Origin: Muribaculaceae bacterium
Lineage (GTDB): Bacteria > Pseudomonadota > Alphaproteobacteria > Rs-D84
Assembly: GCA_023665245.1 (NCBI GenBank)
Contig: JAMPEH010000003.1
Location: forward strand, 49,710-113,709
Reading direction: 5' to 3'
Length of the DNA stretch: 64,000 bases
The stretch's first letter is position 1, and the number at the start of each line of letters is the position of its first letter. The position numbers were made by a program, and so were the translations under genes. Positions 8,743 to 18,063 of the stretch are shown piece after piece. The notes beneath the pieces are model-generated. The model did not search any database. It was not told the DNA's origin and worked only from the letters and a program-made list of their open reading frames with translations.

Positions 8743-11037
8743 ATGAAGAAACATATTGGTGTTTTTCTGGTAATGTTAATGTATTGCCCGCTGGCATTTG
8801 CCGACGGGACGATTTCACGTGTAATACCAACATCTGCAAATTCGTCTGGCACGACAACATCGGGTGTCACCACACGTACTACGACAGATGCCACACAGAC
8901 CAAGCGGTCTGACACACAATCGCAATCACGTACGGCCACACGCGGCTCCACCGCCAGTAATACCACACAATCAAACACATCTGCATCATCTATTATTCGC
9001 AGTGGCGCACGTACTGTAAACCTGAATAAAACCAGCACTGACAGTGCACGCACACGAAACGCCACAACATCTGATGCATCTGTGCGTGACAATTTGATAC
9101 GCGCGACCAGTACATCTGGCCGCAATGCCCGCGTCAGCGCCGCCAGTATCAATAACAATCCGGCCCTGCGTCGGGCTGGCGTCACATTGCGCCCCACCAC
9201 AGCCGAGGTTGGTGGCCGCGCCACAATCAGCGAGACAGGCACCCAAACCGGGTCAAACGTCGGGTCAGAAGTTCGCGCCCTGCAATCGCGTGCTGCAACC
9301 ACCACCACACGTGAAACAATTGCAGAGGCAAAAGAACGCCTGGAACAAACGGCTGATTTAAACAAGTCTTGCCAAGAACAGTATAACGATTGTATGGATC
9401 AGTTCTGTGCAGTTATTGATTCAAACCAAAAACGATGCTCTTGTTCGGCAAACTTGTCCAGATATACGAAGGTTGAAGACGCTGTCAAAGAAGCCAATAC
9501 AAAGTTAAACGATGTTGCACAACGTATTCGCTATGTCGGATTATCTGCCGATGAAATTCGCGCAATTATGAGCGAGACCGAAGCCGAAGAAGAATTGTCT
9601 GGAAAAACAGATACATCCGAAACCCGCAACATGTTGACCCAAATCGAAAAGATGATAAAGGATCCGACATCCACCACATCGTACAGTGCGGACACGTCTT
9701 TTGGGCTGGATATGGATTTGGACTTTTCTGGCGATTTGGCTGATATGTTCAGTTTGGATTTCCTGAATACCGGTACAACCAGTTTTTCAAATCTGCGCGG
9801 CACAGAATTATACAACGCCGCGAAAAAGCGTTGCAATACTGTTTTGAACCAGTGTAAAAATGCTGGTGGTACACCACAACAGATAACTGGAAACTATGAT
9901 TTAGCCATTGACAAGGATTGTATTGCATACGAACAGGGCCTGAAAAAGATGAACGAAACACTGACGTCAAATGTACGCAGTGCAAATTTAATGCTGCAAA
10001 AGGCCAGACTCGCCGTACTGCAAAATAAAAACCAATATGATGCCAAAGGATGCATTGCGGCACTGGATACATGCATGAAAGATGATATGGTATGTGGCGA
10101 AGATTATACAAAATGTCTGGACCCAACCAAAAAGTATATTGACGAAAACGGCGACGTTGTTTTAGGGCAAAACATTACAGATATAACATCATTTATGTAT
10201 AACTACAATAACGCCAACATAAACAAAGAATTTATAATTAATTCATTAAGTCAGTCTATGACACCAGACAAATGTAAAGTCACATGTACAACAGGAGAAG
10301 ATAAAGTGACTAAATGCGAAACGGATACAGGTACAGGTGCCTGTACGGTTCGATATCTGATGGAAAAAATTGGCACAGGGGACAAGGCAACAGACAACGG
10401 TCTGTGTCGACCGGTTTTGGACAAATGCCAATATTATACGTATGACGCATCTGGCAAATACAAGAAAGACAATGATATCGTCGTGAACTATATACAACGC
10501 GCCATGGTTAATATCAAGGCTGCCCAGCAAAAGATTATTTCAGACTATGCATCCAGTTGTATGGTTGATATCGCCAATTGCTATAACCAACAGGTATCTC
10601 AGGTTAACACATGGTCATCAAACGCATCGGTCAGCAGCATATACCGCGTTATGAACGGTGCATGTTATAATGTCGCATTAACATGCGCGTATGCCGTATT
10701 TGCAGATATCAAAGATCAGAAAGAATTGAAAATCACATGTAACGAGAGCAACAAATTAGGCTGTATACAAGGCATATCTGAAATGTTCTATCAGTCATTG
10801 TTATGCCCGGATAATTCGACATACCAGATCGAAGGCGATTGTACAACACCTGACAACGGGGAAAAAACATGCTCTTTCCCGACACAACCAGACGCAAACG
10901 GACAAGAGGGCGGATGGGTTAATGTGCGTTGCAAATGCAAGGCCGGATATGAGGTATGGGGCACACAATGCCTGGCCGTGTGCAAAAATGGCAGTCGCAA
11001 CGACTATGGCGTATGCGAAACTACAAAGACCAATTAA
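8743..11037 (+). CDS. large secreted Thr/Ser-rich and Cys-rich protein
   Basis: This is a 764-residue protein with a signal peptide (residues 1-20, ending AFAD). Residues 20-200 are strongly Thr/Ser/Arg-rich and low in complexity, like a stalk or linker. From about residue 207 a Cys-rich region begins with SCQEQYNDC, followed by a helical, acidic stretch. A module around residues 445-465 reads CMKDDMVCGEDYTKC, closely matching two modules of the protein at 14822-17947. The C-terminus has an EGF-like series of cysteines (CKCKAGYEVWGTQC). I know no family name. Cysteine pairing suggests periplasmic or surface location. It is on the opposite strand to its Cys-rich neighbours. Confidence 0.75.
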   Translation: MKKHIGVFLVMLMYCPLAFADGTISRVIPTSANSSGTTTSGVTTRTTTDATQTKRSDTQSQSRTATRGSTASNTTQSNTSASSIIRSGARTVNLNKTSTDSARTRNATTSDASVRDNLIRATSTSGRNARVSAASINNNPALRRAGVTLRPTTAEVGGRATISETGTQTGSNVGSEVRALQSRAATTTTRETIAEAKERLEQTADLNKSCQEQYNDCMDQFCAVIDSNQKRCSCSANLSRYTKVEDAVKEANTKLNDVAQRIRYVGLSADEIRAIMSETEAEEELSGKTDTSETRNMLTQIEKMIKDPTSTTSYSADTSFGLDMDLDFSGDLADMFSLDFLNTGTTSFSNLRGTELYNAAKKRCNTVLNQCKNAGGTPQQITGNYDLAIDKDCIAYEQGLKKMNETLTSNVRSANLMLQKARLAVLQNKNQYDAKGCIAALDTCMKDDMVCGEDYTKCLDPTKKYIDENGDVVLGQNITDITSFMYNYNNANINKEFIINSLSQSMTPDKCKVTCTTGEDKVTKCETDTGTGACTVRYLMEKIGTGDKATDNGLCRPVLDKCQYYTYDASGKYKKDNDIVVNYIQRAMVNIKAAQQKIISDYASSCMVDIANCYNQQVSQVNTWSSNASVSSIYRVMNGACYNVALTCAYAVFADIKDQKELKITCNESNKLGCIQGISEMFYQSLLCPDNSTYQIEGDCTTPDNGEKTCSFPTQPDANGQEGGWVNVRCKCKAGYEVWGTQCLAVCKNGSRNDYGVCETTKTN

Positions 11038-11067
11038 TCATTTTAAACATTTGCATTATTTTTCATC

Positions 11068-11195
11068 ATGCATGACTGGGATAATTTAAGTCTTGCAGCA
11101 GTCATACGTATCAATTATATTCCTCGACTATCCCAGTGCAAGGGACACTACGGAACCCAGTGGATGCTGGTTGCCACCGGCATGACGATGTGTGA
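11068..11195. repeat. dispersed intergenic palindromic repeat, copy 1
   Basis: An inverted repeat ACTGGGATA (11075-11083)/TATCCCAGT (11129-11137) is followed by CCCAGTGGATGC and CCGGCATGACGA. These end motifs recur in the intergenic repeats near 14.5, 29, 46.3 and 47.6 kb. No coding frame of substance lies here. Confidence 0.6.
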
Positions 11196-11208
11196 TGTAT
11201 GCAATCAT

Positions 11209-11240
11209 AAAAAACAAAACACGCGCGGGGCGCGTGTTTC
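11209..11240 (-). terminator. intrinsic terminator after the 11264 gene
   Basis: On the minus strand the stem ACACGCGC/GCGCGTGT is followed by TTTGTTTTTTATG, 23 bases beyond the stop of the 249-residue secreted protein. Confidence 0.8.
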
Positions 11241-11263
11241 ATCTCCACAAACTGTTATAAATT

Positions 11264-12013
11264 TTATGGTGCCATGCCACCCTGATTGCGCGATTGGTTG
11301 CTAGACTTATTCATATTGGCACGGAATATTGAAATCTGGGCACGGAACCAATCTATACACGCGGTAACAGAATTTCTATTTGCCGTTAAATTAGAAGAAC
11401 AAACTTCGTTACCCTCTGTCTTGTTATTAATAATTTGCCATGTTATTGCAACACTATAGTCTGTTGCCAATTGACGTTTTATGTTGCCCCAATCGGTACT
11501 GTTGTTCATCAAAACCATATGATTTTGCAAGCATTCGATAACGGTTTCTTGACTGGTCTTGGTCATACAGTTTTCACCCATTGGATTATTACGGTCACTG
11601 CCATTAGAACTGCGGCCGGATGCGGGGTCATTTGTGCTGCCACCGTTGGCGGCGGCACTGACGGCCTTTAATCTGTCCAACAATACTTGCTTTTCTAATT
11701 GTGTTTTCAGGCGTTTTACGGTTGTTTCCAGTATTTCATACTGAGAATACATCTGTTGGGTTATTAATGTCGTCTTTAATGCAACGACATCTTTGACCAT
11801 TTGCTTATGCGCACTGTCGTCTGGGTTTTGGGTCAGGCCAATATTATAAACATGTGTTGAACACAGCGCCAAGTCCGGATTTATATACAGTTTATTTTCA
11901 TCATCGCACCCCGTGTTATCAATCACGGCATGCGCCGGCATCACAATCCCCAGTGCCGCCACAATCGATACCACAGACAAGAATTTATTAAAGATGCACA
12001 TTTGCGATTTCAT
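11264..12013 (-). CDS. secreted hypothetical protein, partner of the 12026 gene
   Basis: This 249-residue protein has a signal peptide (about residues 5-30, ending PAHA). The mature part starts with a short Cys-bearing region, continues with a long helical segment (about 65-115, heptad-like Leu/Ile spacing) and a Gly/Ser/Asn linker, and ends with a second helical domain with paired cysteines (C150/C161 region and C204/C220). I do not recognise the family. It begins 12 bases after the stop of the 698-residue secreted protein on the same strand and shares its terminator, so the two are very likely co-transcribed and may work together. Start could also be the Met at residue 5. Confidence 0.7.
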   Translation of the reverse strand: MKSQMCIFNKFLSVVSIVAALGIVMPAHAVIDNTGCDDENKLYINPDLALCSTHVYNIGLTQNPDDSAHKQMVKDVVALKTTLITQQMYSQYEILETTVKRLKTQLEKQVLLDRLKAVSAAANGGSTNDPASGRSSNGSDRNNPMGENCMTKTSQETVIECLQNHMVLMNNSTDWGNIKRQLATDYSVAITWQIINNKTEGNEVCSSNLTANRNSVTACIDWFRAQISIFRANMNKSSNQSRNQGGMAP

Positions 12014-12025
12014 GCTATTTCTTAT

Positions 12026-14122
12026 TTACTTTTCTTCTGGACAATAACATCCTTCTGTTCCGTTAAATGTAGTCCAAGTACACTGTGCATATATACCACT
12101 TTTACCACACATTGCTTGGGGTGCAGGTACATGTTGCCAATTAATGCTACTCCAAGGATATGTTTTACCAGAACCACCATTTTGCGGTGTTGATGTACTT
12201 GTAGGCATATCAAACTTCATTTCACACCAGAATTTATCGTCAGGATAGGTGGTTTTGCAATCACATGTACCATCTGAATAGGCATTAGTGCCGCTTGTAC
12301 TTACATTATATGTTGCACCCGTATATTGTCCGCAAATTCTTGCCTCGGCCGCTGATTTTGCCTTTTTCGATTCACCGTCATCACACTTATCAGCAGATGT
12401 ATTTTTACCATCAGAACCCTTGCGATAACAAGTATACGTGACGGTTGAAAACGCGCATCCGCTTGCACTGCCATCAGATTTATACTCGCACTCTTGTTGT
12501 GCTTGTTGCAGAATACTGTCTGACAATCCAACATATACACCGTTCATTGATTGGTTTAATTTACGTTCGTTTATGCAAATATTTTTCTTGGGCAGGCCAC
12601 GCATCCCAACATATTTTTGCAGGTTCATATATCCTGATTCTGTCAGTGCACAGTATTTCAACTGTTCCGATTGTCCCAGACTGTTTCCAGATTGGCGGGT
12701 AAATCCAATCTTTGAATTATCTTGGTCAATGATACGTTGCAATGTTTCGATATCAATTGTTGCCTGTTGCTTTTTACCACGGAATAACCACGAACCCTTT
12801 AACGCATTTGACGCACATCCAACACGAACCATGTCCCCCATATCGCCTTCATCAGGGTATAGATAACTGCGTGATAATTCTTCGTCATTGCTGGATAATA
12901 CCTCTATCAATGTGCATGAAGTATCATCTTCGGGTGGGATTGTTTGGCCAACATAGCATTCCTGGCCACCCTTTACAGAACCAGCGCTGGCTCCAAACAA
13001 TGTTTTATATGGCACACCAGGTTTGGATTTGCCATCAACACAATTTGTACTGTCATAGCGCGGCCAAGCATAAACAGGCTTGCCATCTTTGTTGGTGACA
13101 TAATATTCCGGCTTGGAACATGCGTATTTGCCCCAGCGTTCACAACTGTTGTTCAGCATCATATAGATATTCGATACATCGACACCAACGGTCTGGGCCA
13201 GTAATATAGCCTCGTACAAGTCATCGAGAACATCTTCGTACGGGTCAAAAAATTTGTTTGCCAATTCTTTGAATTTTGTGACGCGTTTTGGGCCCGCGCA
13301 ATTATCACCACGTGAATCACATCCGGCATAATCAAATACCGCGCGCATTGTTTCATGTAATGTTTCCAGGCTTTTTTCTGCATTTTCAATCTGGCTTAAT
13401 ATTTGTCCAGAAATCTGTTCGCGCATTAATAATTCTTCGGAAACACCGGATTCGGCGGCAATACGCTGGGCGGTGGTGACATCTGTATTAACACTGACGC
13501 TGTCTGTATTTGATGTGTCGGATGCAGATGACACCGATGGGGCCGGTTGTGCGGCCGCGGCGGCAGATGCAATTGCCTGGGCGGTGATGGACGCCTGTGC
13601 TTCCAATGCGGCCGCCATGTTTGCATTACTGTCGTCGATTTGTTGTTGTAATTGGGCCATCTGTTGCTGCATCGCGGCCATTTGTTGGCTGTTCTGCTGG
13701 GCGGCGGCATTTTGTGCAGCGGTCACCGCCGCGTTTGATTTCGCCGTAGATTGTGCAACCAATTGCCCAGAAATATAATTTACCAAATCTGGGCCGTATT
13801 GTTTGCATGTGTCGTTTGAATTCACACATCCAGAAACGATTGCAGACGTGACGTCCATATCCGTGCATCCGCCTGATGAACATTTTGGCTGTGCACAGCG
13901 CAATATCAATGCATTGCAATTACCAAAATCCGCGGTTGGCGCAGTGTTTACGATGTTGCTGCGCGGGTTGGTCAAACTGTTCCACGTATTGTTATTATTT
14001 GCACCAAATCCGGGGTTATATCCGGTTAAATTACTGCCCGCGGTGGTGGCAACCGGCGACGCGTGCGCCCCGACTGAAACCAGTGCCAGTGCAATCAATA
14101 AAAATCTTGATACGGATTTCAT
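12026..14122 (-). CDS. secreted Cys-rich protein with Gln/Ala-rich coiled coil
   Basis: This 698-residue protein has a signal peptide (start MKSVSRFLL, ending GAHA). Cysteine clusters follow (NCNALILRC, CSSGGC), then a Gln/Ala-rich coiled coil (roughly residues 130-185, QQMAAMQQQMAQLQQQI). A helical region comes next, then a large C-terminal part with about 25 cysteines, ending in CTWTTFNGTEGCYC. The ATG at 14122 is preferred: it gives a proper signal peptide and has AAGAGAG upstream; the open frame extends 55 codons further without such a signal. Function unknown; an extracellular or periplasmic, disulfide-bonded, possibly filament- or complex-forming protein is inferred. It is first in an operon with the 11264 gene. 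Confidence 0.72.
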   Translation of the reverse strand: MKSVSRFLLIALALVSVGAHASPVATTAGSNLTGYNPGFGANNNNTWNSLTNPRSNIVNTAPTADFGNCNALILRCAQPKCSSGGCTDMDVTSAIVSGCVNSNDTCKQYGPDLVNYISGQLVAQSTAKSNAAVTAAQNAAAQQNSQQMAAMQQQMAQLQQQIDDSNANMAAALEAQASITAQAIASAAAAAQPAPSVSSASDTSNTDSVSVNTDVTTAQRIAAESGVSEELLMREQISGQILSQIENAEKSLETLHETMRAVFDYAGCDSRGDNCAGPKRVTKFKELANKFFDPYEDVLDDLYEAILLAQTVGVDVSNIYMMLNNSCERWGKYACSKPEYYVTNKDGKPVYAWPRYDSTNCVDGKSKPGVPYKTLFGASAGSVKGGQECYVGQTIPPEDDTSCTLIEVLSSNDEELSRSYLYPDEGDMGDMVRVGCASNALKGSWLFRGKKQQATIDIETLQRIIDQDNSKIGFTRQSGNSLGQSEQLKYCALTESGYMNLQKYVGMRGLPKKNICINERKLNQSMNGVYVGLSDSILQQAQQECEYKSDGSASGCAFSTVTYTCYRKGSDGKNTSADKCDDGESKKAKSAAEARICGQYTGATYNVSTSGTNAYSDGTCDCKTTYPDDKFWCEMKFDMPTSTSTPQNGGSGKTYPWSSINWQHVPAPQAMCGKSGIYAQCTWTTFNGTEGCYCPEEK

Positions 14123-14238
14123 ATTCTCTCTTGGCATTGATTTTAACATAAAAATCCCAGTTATGAAAGGTAAAAAATAAAAAACCGTGACGAATTGAGA
14201 GTGGCCCCAGGCGCCATTATACCCGCCAGCCATGTTAT

Positions 14239-14356
14239 GGATTGCCACGCCCTGACGGGCTCGCAATGACAAAGAGCCTAGCCACACACCACACTGTCAT
14301 TGCGAGGAGTTGGCATCTGTTGCGGAAACGCAACTGTGACAACGACGTGGCAATCC
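14239..14356. repeat. dispersed intergenic palindromic repeat, copy 2
   Basis: GGATTGCCACG...CGCAATGAC (14239-14270) is followed in mirror orientation by GTCATTGCGAG...GTGGCAATCC (14296-14356). The same pair of half-elements recurs at 47616-47705. Confidence 0.7.
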
Positions 14357-14431
14357 AGTTAATTGATGACATTTGCCACTTTATTTATAGATTGCCGCAC
14401 TTTACCCATTGTCGTCACACCGACGTTCGGG

Positions 14432-14600
14432 CCCCACAAAATTGTTAAATTTTGTGGGTGTTTCAAGGTCGGGGGCCATTGTGTTTCTTGGCTATTCTAG
14501 GGCTAGGACATTACAGAACACAGTGGATGCCGTCCTGCGACGGCATAACGGGATAAGAGTAGGCGTCATCCCAGTGCTAGACACCGAGATCTAGGCCTTA
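14432..14600. repeat. hairpin and dispersed repeat, copy 3
   Basis: A perfect 11-bp stem CCCACAAAATT/AATTTTGTGGG (14433-14458) precedes a repeat unit near 14519 (ACAGTGGATGCCGTCC, then GCGACGGCAT). Almost the same unit is found near 46352. The unit contains CGACGGCAT-type palindromes and no convincing gene. Confidence 0.55.
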
Positions 14601-14773
14601 AAGCCCCTACCCCTGCCGCCGCGGGGGGGAAAGATAGGTATAAATAACAAATATTTTCCCCACCCCAGTTTTGCTAATGCGCGTCGCGCATAAACAAAAC
14701 TTGCCCCGCCCCAAAGGGGCAGGTCACGCCGCCGCGTTTTGATTAAGGCGGTGGCAATTAAATGCAATGTTAT
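14600..14773. other. non-coding stretch upstream of the terminator
   Basis: Part of the 700-base gap between two secreted-protein genes. It holds GC-rich runs and short hairpins (for example GCCCC/GGGGC near 14703-14720 and an imperfect GCGCG palindrome near 14680), but no conserved gene, promoter or RNA that I can support. Confidence 0.4.
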
Positions 14774-14798
14774 AAAAAAACGCCCCCGGGTGGGGGCG
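14774..14798 (-). terminator. intrinsic terminator after the 14822 gene
   Basis: On the minus strand CGCCCCC-accc-GGGGGCG is followed by seven T, 23 bases after the stop codon of the 1041-residue protein. Confidence 0.85.
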
Positions 14799-14821
14799 GA
14801 TTAATACAGGTGAATATCAGG

Positions 14822-17800
14822 CTATTCAACATACGGTTGGACGACGTCACCGTATTCGCCGGCCTCTTCCCCGCCGATATAGCAGAAGATATGACGGCCA
14901 ACCTGGTCCATGAATTCGTCGTACGCTTCCTTGTGCGCAGAATCCAACATGCCTTGCTGGATATCGCCGGTCATCTTGTTCAGCAAGATTCCACCGCCGA
15001 CACCACCAACAACCGCACCAATACCACTGGCAACCGGTGTTTTCCAGTTTTTGCTGTCTTTGTCAGTGTTTTCTTCTGTCGTTTCACATTGAACAGCTTC
15101 TACTTCTGTCAATGTCTTTTTAACGATGGTCTTCGCATCAGGATTAAGAGAACAATTCTTATCACTCTTATCACAATCATGATCGTATGCCAGACCAGCA
15201 ATGTCTGATGTACCTATTTCCGTTATATACAAATCAGATAGAACCTTATTCAGAGCAATGATAGATGTTACGCTTGAACCAGAAGCAACACTATTTTTAT
15301 CACCCTTGGTAGATAGCATTCCATTCAATTTTTGAACAGCATCTGCTTTTTTCTTTTTACAGTTTTCCTGATTCGACTGTTGTTTTTTACCCTTGGAATC
15401 TTGCAAGCCGGTCAGGGATGTCAGGGCCTTGCCATTGGCAATCGAACTGCCCAGGAATGCACCACCGGTTGCGCCACCAACGGCACCCAATGCAGTCAGC
15501 CAATTGCGTGTGCGTTTGTATGACTTTTCCTTGTCGGCGATTGCATCGTCTGCGACGGCGTTGGCCATATCTTCCAGTGCAGATGACGGAATCCAACTGC
15601 CACAGGTGAATACGTCACCCACTGCAAAGTATGCTGTTGACCATGATGCACCGTCACGGATTTTATCCTGGATGCGTTTATCGTCGGATTGCAATGTGAC
15701 GCGTGCACGGCAGAACGAACCATACAAATCATTGCTGGCCGCGAACTGGGTTTCTTTCAGTCCATTTACAGAATAGTTCTTTGGTACCTTGTTGGACTTT
15801 AATTTTACCCACATGTATGCAGATCCGGTATCGCGTTTACCCAAAACACCGCCCTGGTTTGCCGCCAAACATGCATTTTGTTCCTTGGTCAATTTGGCAT
15901 TGTATTTTGCCTGGGCTTCTTTTTCAATGTCGTATACCAAATCACGGAACAATGTGCTGGCTGCGGCATTTTGTTTGTATGTCGCCTGGGATATCATTAC
16001 CGGTTCGTCATAGATATCGCCAGAATCTGTCATTTCATAGCAAACACCCTGTTCGCCCGCGTCATTGGAACACAGTTTGTTTCCGTTGGCGTCGGTTGCC
16101 TGGATGCCATCGTCCATGACGGTTATCTGGGTTGCGGCACCTGCATCAATCCAGCCATCGCGCACAGATGTGCTGCCACCCCAGACAGATGAACGTGTGT
16201 TGTCGATTTTAATCTTGCTGGTTTCAATTGCCAAGTGTTCGGCACAAACATCGGAATTTTTAACCGTATCCAGACACAACCCCAATACGATTGTGTAATC
16301 CAGAACACCACCGACCTTGTTCATGCTTTTGTCAAAGTCTGCATTGCCGGTATTGGTCAATGTTGAATAGATATCCGTACGATTGCGATAGCAATTTACA
16401 TAATCTGCACCGCACAGTGATTTTACGCAACTGGTGGCGACTGTCTGGCATTGCTTTTTCATTTGTGCCAGGGCCGCATCGTTATAACTGTTGGCCAATG
16501 TCGCGTTTAAGGAGCCCACAACACCAATCGGGTCTGATTTGGTTGTGGCGTCATATTCTGGGAACAATGTGTCAAATGCACTGGTGTTAATATAAGAATA
16601 TGAATACGGGCCAGACGCGTTTGGATTTGCCGCCGCGTATTTACAATACATATCGGTGTTGACAACAGCCTCGCACCCCAGTTTGATTTCATCATAGGTG
16701 GCAGATCCGTTAATTGATTTATCCCGGCCATTAAATACCTGGTAATAGCATGCCGCACCAGAACCCGAACCGCATGTACGCATTGCGCATGCACGGATTG
16801 TGTCGGTACAACTCTGTTTTGCCTTGGTATCGAATTTATCGACCAGGTCTGCAATCTTGGCCTTCATGGCCGAATTCATACGTGACGCATATGCTTCGTC
16901 ATAGATTTCTTCTTGGTTATCTTCATCCTTTAACTGGGATGCGGTCGGCATCAGGCCGTTGCCCAAGAACGTTGCATAGCAGTATTTATTGGAACCGATT
17001 GTATCCAGGCATGATGATTTGATATAGCCGGCGACTTCGGATTTTGTGACAACATCTGCAATTGTGGCACCATTGTCGGCGGTTGTTGTGCCGTTATTAA
17101 TATTATCAACCAATGCCGCCACAGATTTTGACATATCTTCGTTGCAACGATATGGATTTGTTGCGCATGCGTTCAGGATGCATTGGTCAACAACCTTATA
17201 ACATGTCGATACCGCGTTTACTGCGGCCAAGGATGCGCCTTCGGCGATTAATTCGCCAACGCGACTGGTGGCAGATGGGGCGACAGTCAATGAATTTGAA
17301 CCGAACAGTTCGATTACACCATCAGACTGGCATCGGGCCAATGTTGAATCGCAAAATACACGTTGCTTTCTGAATTCTTTATCAGTGGTGCACAATTCAA
17401 AGTCTGCACCGCAAACACTGTCTTTTTTCAGACAGCGCGTATAATTTTTAACACATGTTGATGTGTCATATTTGTTTGCAATGGCCGCGCCAATAATCAT
17501 TTGACCCATGACACTGCCGTCGGTTGGATATGTGTAATCCGTCACTTCGCCATAACTGTTCTTGGTGGCAACCGTCTGTAATGACGTTGTGTTGCCGACA
17601 CCAAACAGACTGGTTATTCCACTGGTATTGCATTGTGCCAAAGTACTGAGACACTTTGGCATTTGTGCGTGGAATAAAACCTTGGTTGTGCATTCTTCAA
17701 AATTCGGGCCGCATGCATCCGCACCGTTCATACATGATGTGTATGCATCAATACATTCTGTATTTGCCAGCAATGACGATGTGGTCGACGTCGTTGTTGT

Positions 17801-17947
17801 GGATGTCGTACCATAAATTGTCGCCGTCATTGTCGGCATGCGCGACGCCGCCGTACTGATGACACTGGGGCGCGCAGTCAACGCATATGCCGCCGGTATT
17901 GTGCCTAAAACCGCGACAAAACCAATTGTTTTATTCAGAAAGCTCAT
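14822..17947 (-). CDS. very large secreted Cys-rich repeat protein
   Basis: This is a 1041-residue protein with a signal peptide (MSFLNKTIG...AAYA). The mature part carries repeated Cys modules. Two near the N-terminus align closely (CMNGADACGPNFEEC and CLKKDSVCGADFELC, each followed by a CxSTLAxC unit and an FG motif), and further modules have CMRTC, CVKSLCGADYVNC and similar. A Gly-rich segment near residue 820 (GAVGGATGGAFLGS) and another near 990 (GIGAVVGGVGGGIL) look like membrane-active or glycine-zipper helices. The ATG at 17947 is preferred over the GTG at 17956 because GGAGTGA lies 8 bases before it. Function unknown; family shared with the 8743 protein. Confidence 0.75.
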   Translation of the reverse strand: MSFLNKTIGFVAVLGTIPAAYALTARPSVISTAASRMPTMTATIYGTTSTTTTSTTSSLLANTECIDAYTSCMNGADACGPNFEECTTKVLFHAQMPKCLSTLAQCNTSGITSLFGVGNTTSLQTVATKNSYGEVTDYTYPTDGSVMGQMIIGAAIANKYDTSTCVKNYTRCLKKDSVCGADFELCTTDKEFRKQRVFCDSTLARCQSDGVIELFGSNSLTVAPSATSRVGELIAEGASLAAVNAVSTCYKVVDQCILNACATNPYRCNEDMSKSVAALVDNINNGTTTADNGATIADVVTKSEVAGYIKSSCLDTIGSNKYCYATFLGNGLMPTASQLKDEDNQEEIYDEAYASRMNSAMKAKIADLVDKFDTKAKQSCTDTIRACAMRTCGSGSGAACYYQVFNGRDKSINGSATYDEIKLGCEAVVNTDMYCKYAAANPNASGPYSYSYINTSAFDTLFPEYDATTKSDPIGVVGSLNATLANSYNDAALAQMKKQCQTVATSCVKSLCGADYVNCYRNRTDIYSTLTNTGNADFDKSMNKVGGVLDYTIVLGLCLDTVKNSDVCAEHLAIETSKIKIDNTRSSVWGGSTSVRDGWIDAGAATQITVMDDGIQATDANGNKLCSNDAGEQGVCYEMTDSGDIYDEPVMISQATYKQNAAASTLFRDLVYDIEKEAQAKYNAKLTKEQNACLAANQGGVLGKRDTGSAYMWVKLKSNKVPKNYSVNGLKETQFAASNDLYGSFCRARVTLQSDDKRIQDKIRDGASWSTAYFAVGDVFTCGSWIPSSALEDMANAVADDAIADKEKSYKRTRNWLTALGAVGGATGGAFLGSSIANGKALTSLTGLQDSKGKKQQSNQENCKKKKADAVQKLNGMLSTKGDKNSVASGSSVTSIIALNKVLSDLYITEIGTSDIAGLAYDHDCDKSDKNCSLNPDAKTIVKKTLTEVEAVQCETTEENTDKDSKNWKTPVASGIGAVVGGVGGGILLNKMTGDIQQGMLDSAHKEAYDEFMDQVGRHIFCYIGGEEAGEYGDVVQPYVE

Positions 17948-18063
17948 TAGACTCACTCCATATTTTATAACTGATTATATCATACAAAGTGGGTTTAAAA
18001 AAGGAAAATATATTAAATCCAGAGCACAATTAACAAAGTACAAATAACAATTAATGTCACTAT

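Noticed and set aside
8697..9365. 222-residue open frame on the minus strand opposite the Thr/Ser-rich part of the 8743 gene
   Set aside because: Its composition (Val/Arg/Ala-rich) is a mirror of the biased plus-strand codons and there is no start signal or family match.
18000..18060. Small gene between the 1041-residue protein and the pseudouridine synthase
   Set aside because: Only AT-rich sequence with short frames; no ribosome site or composition suggesting coding.
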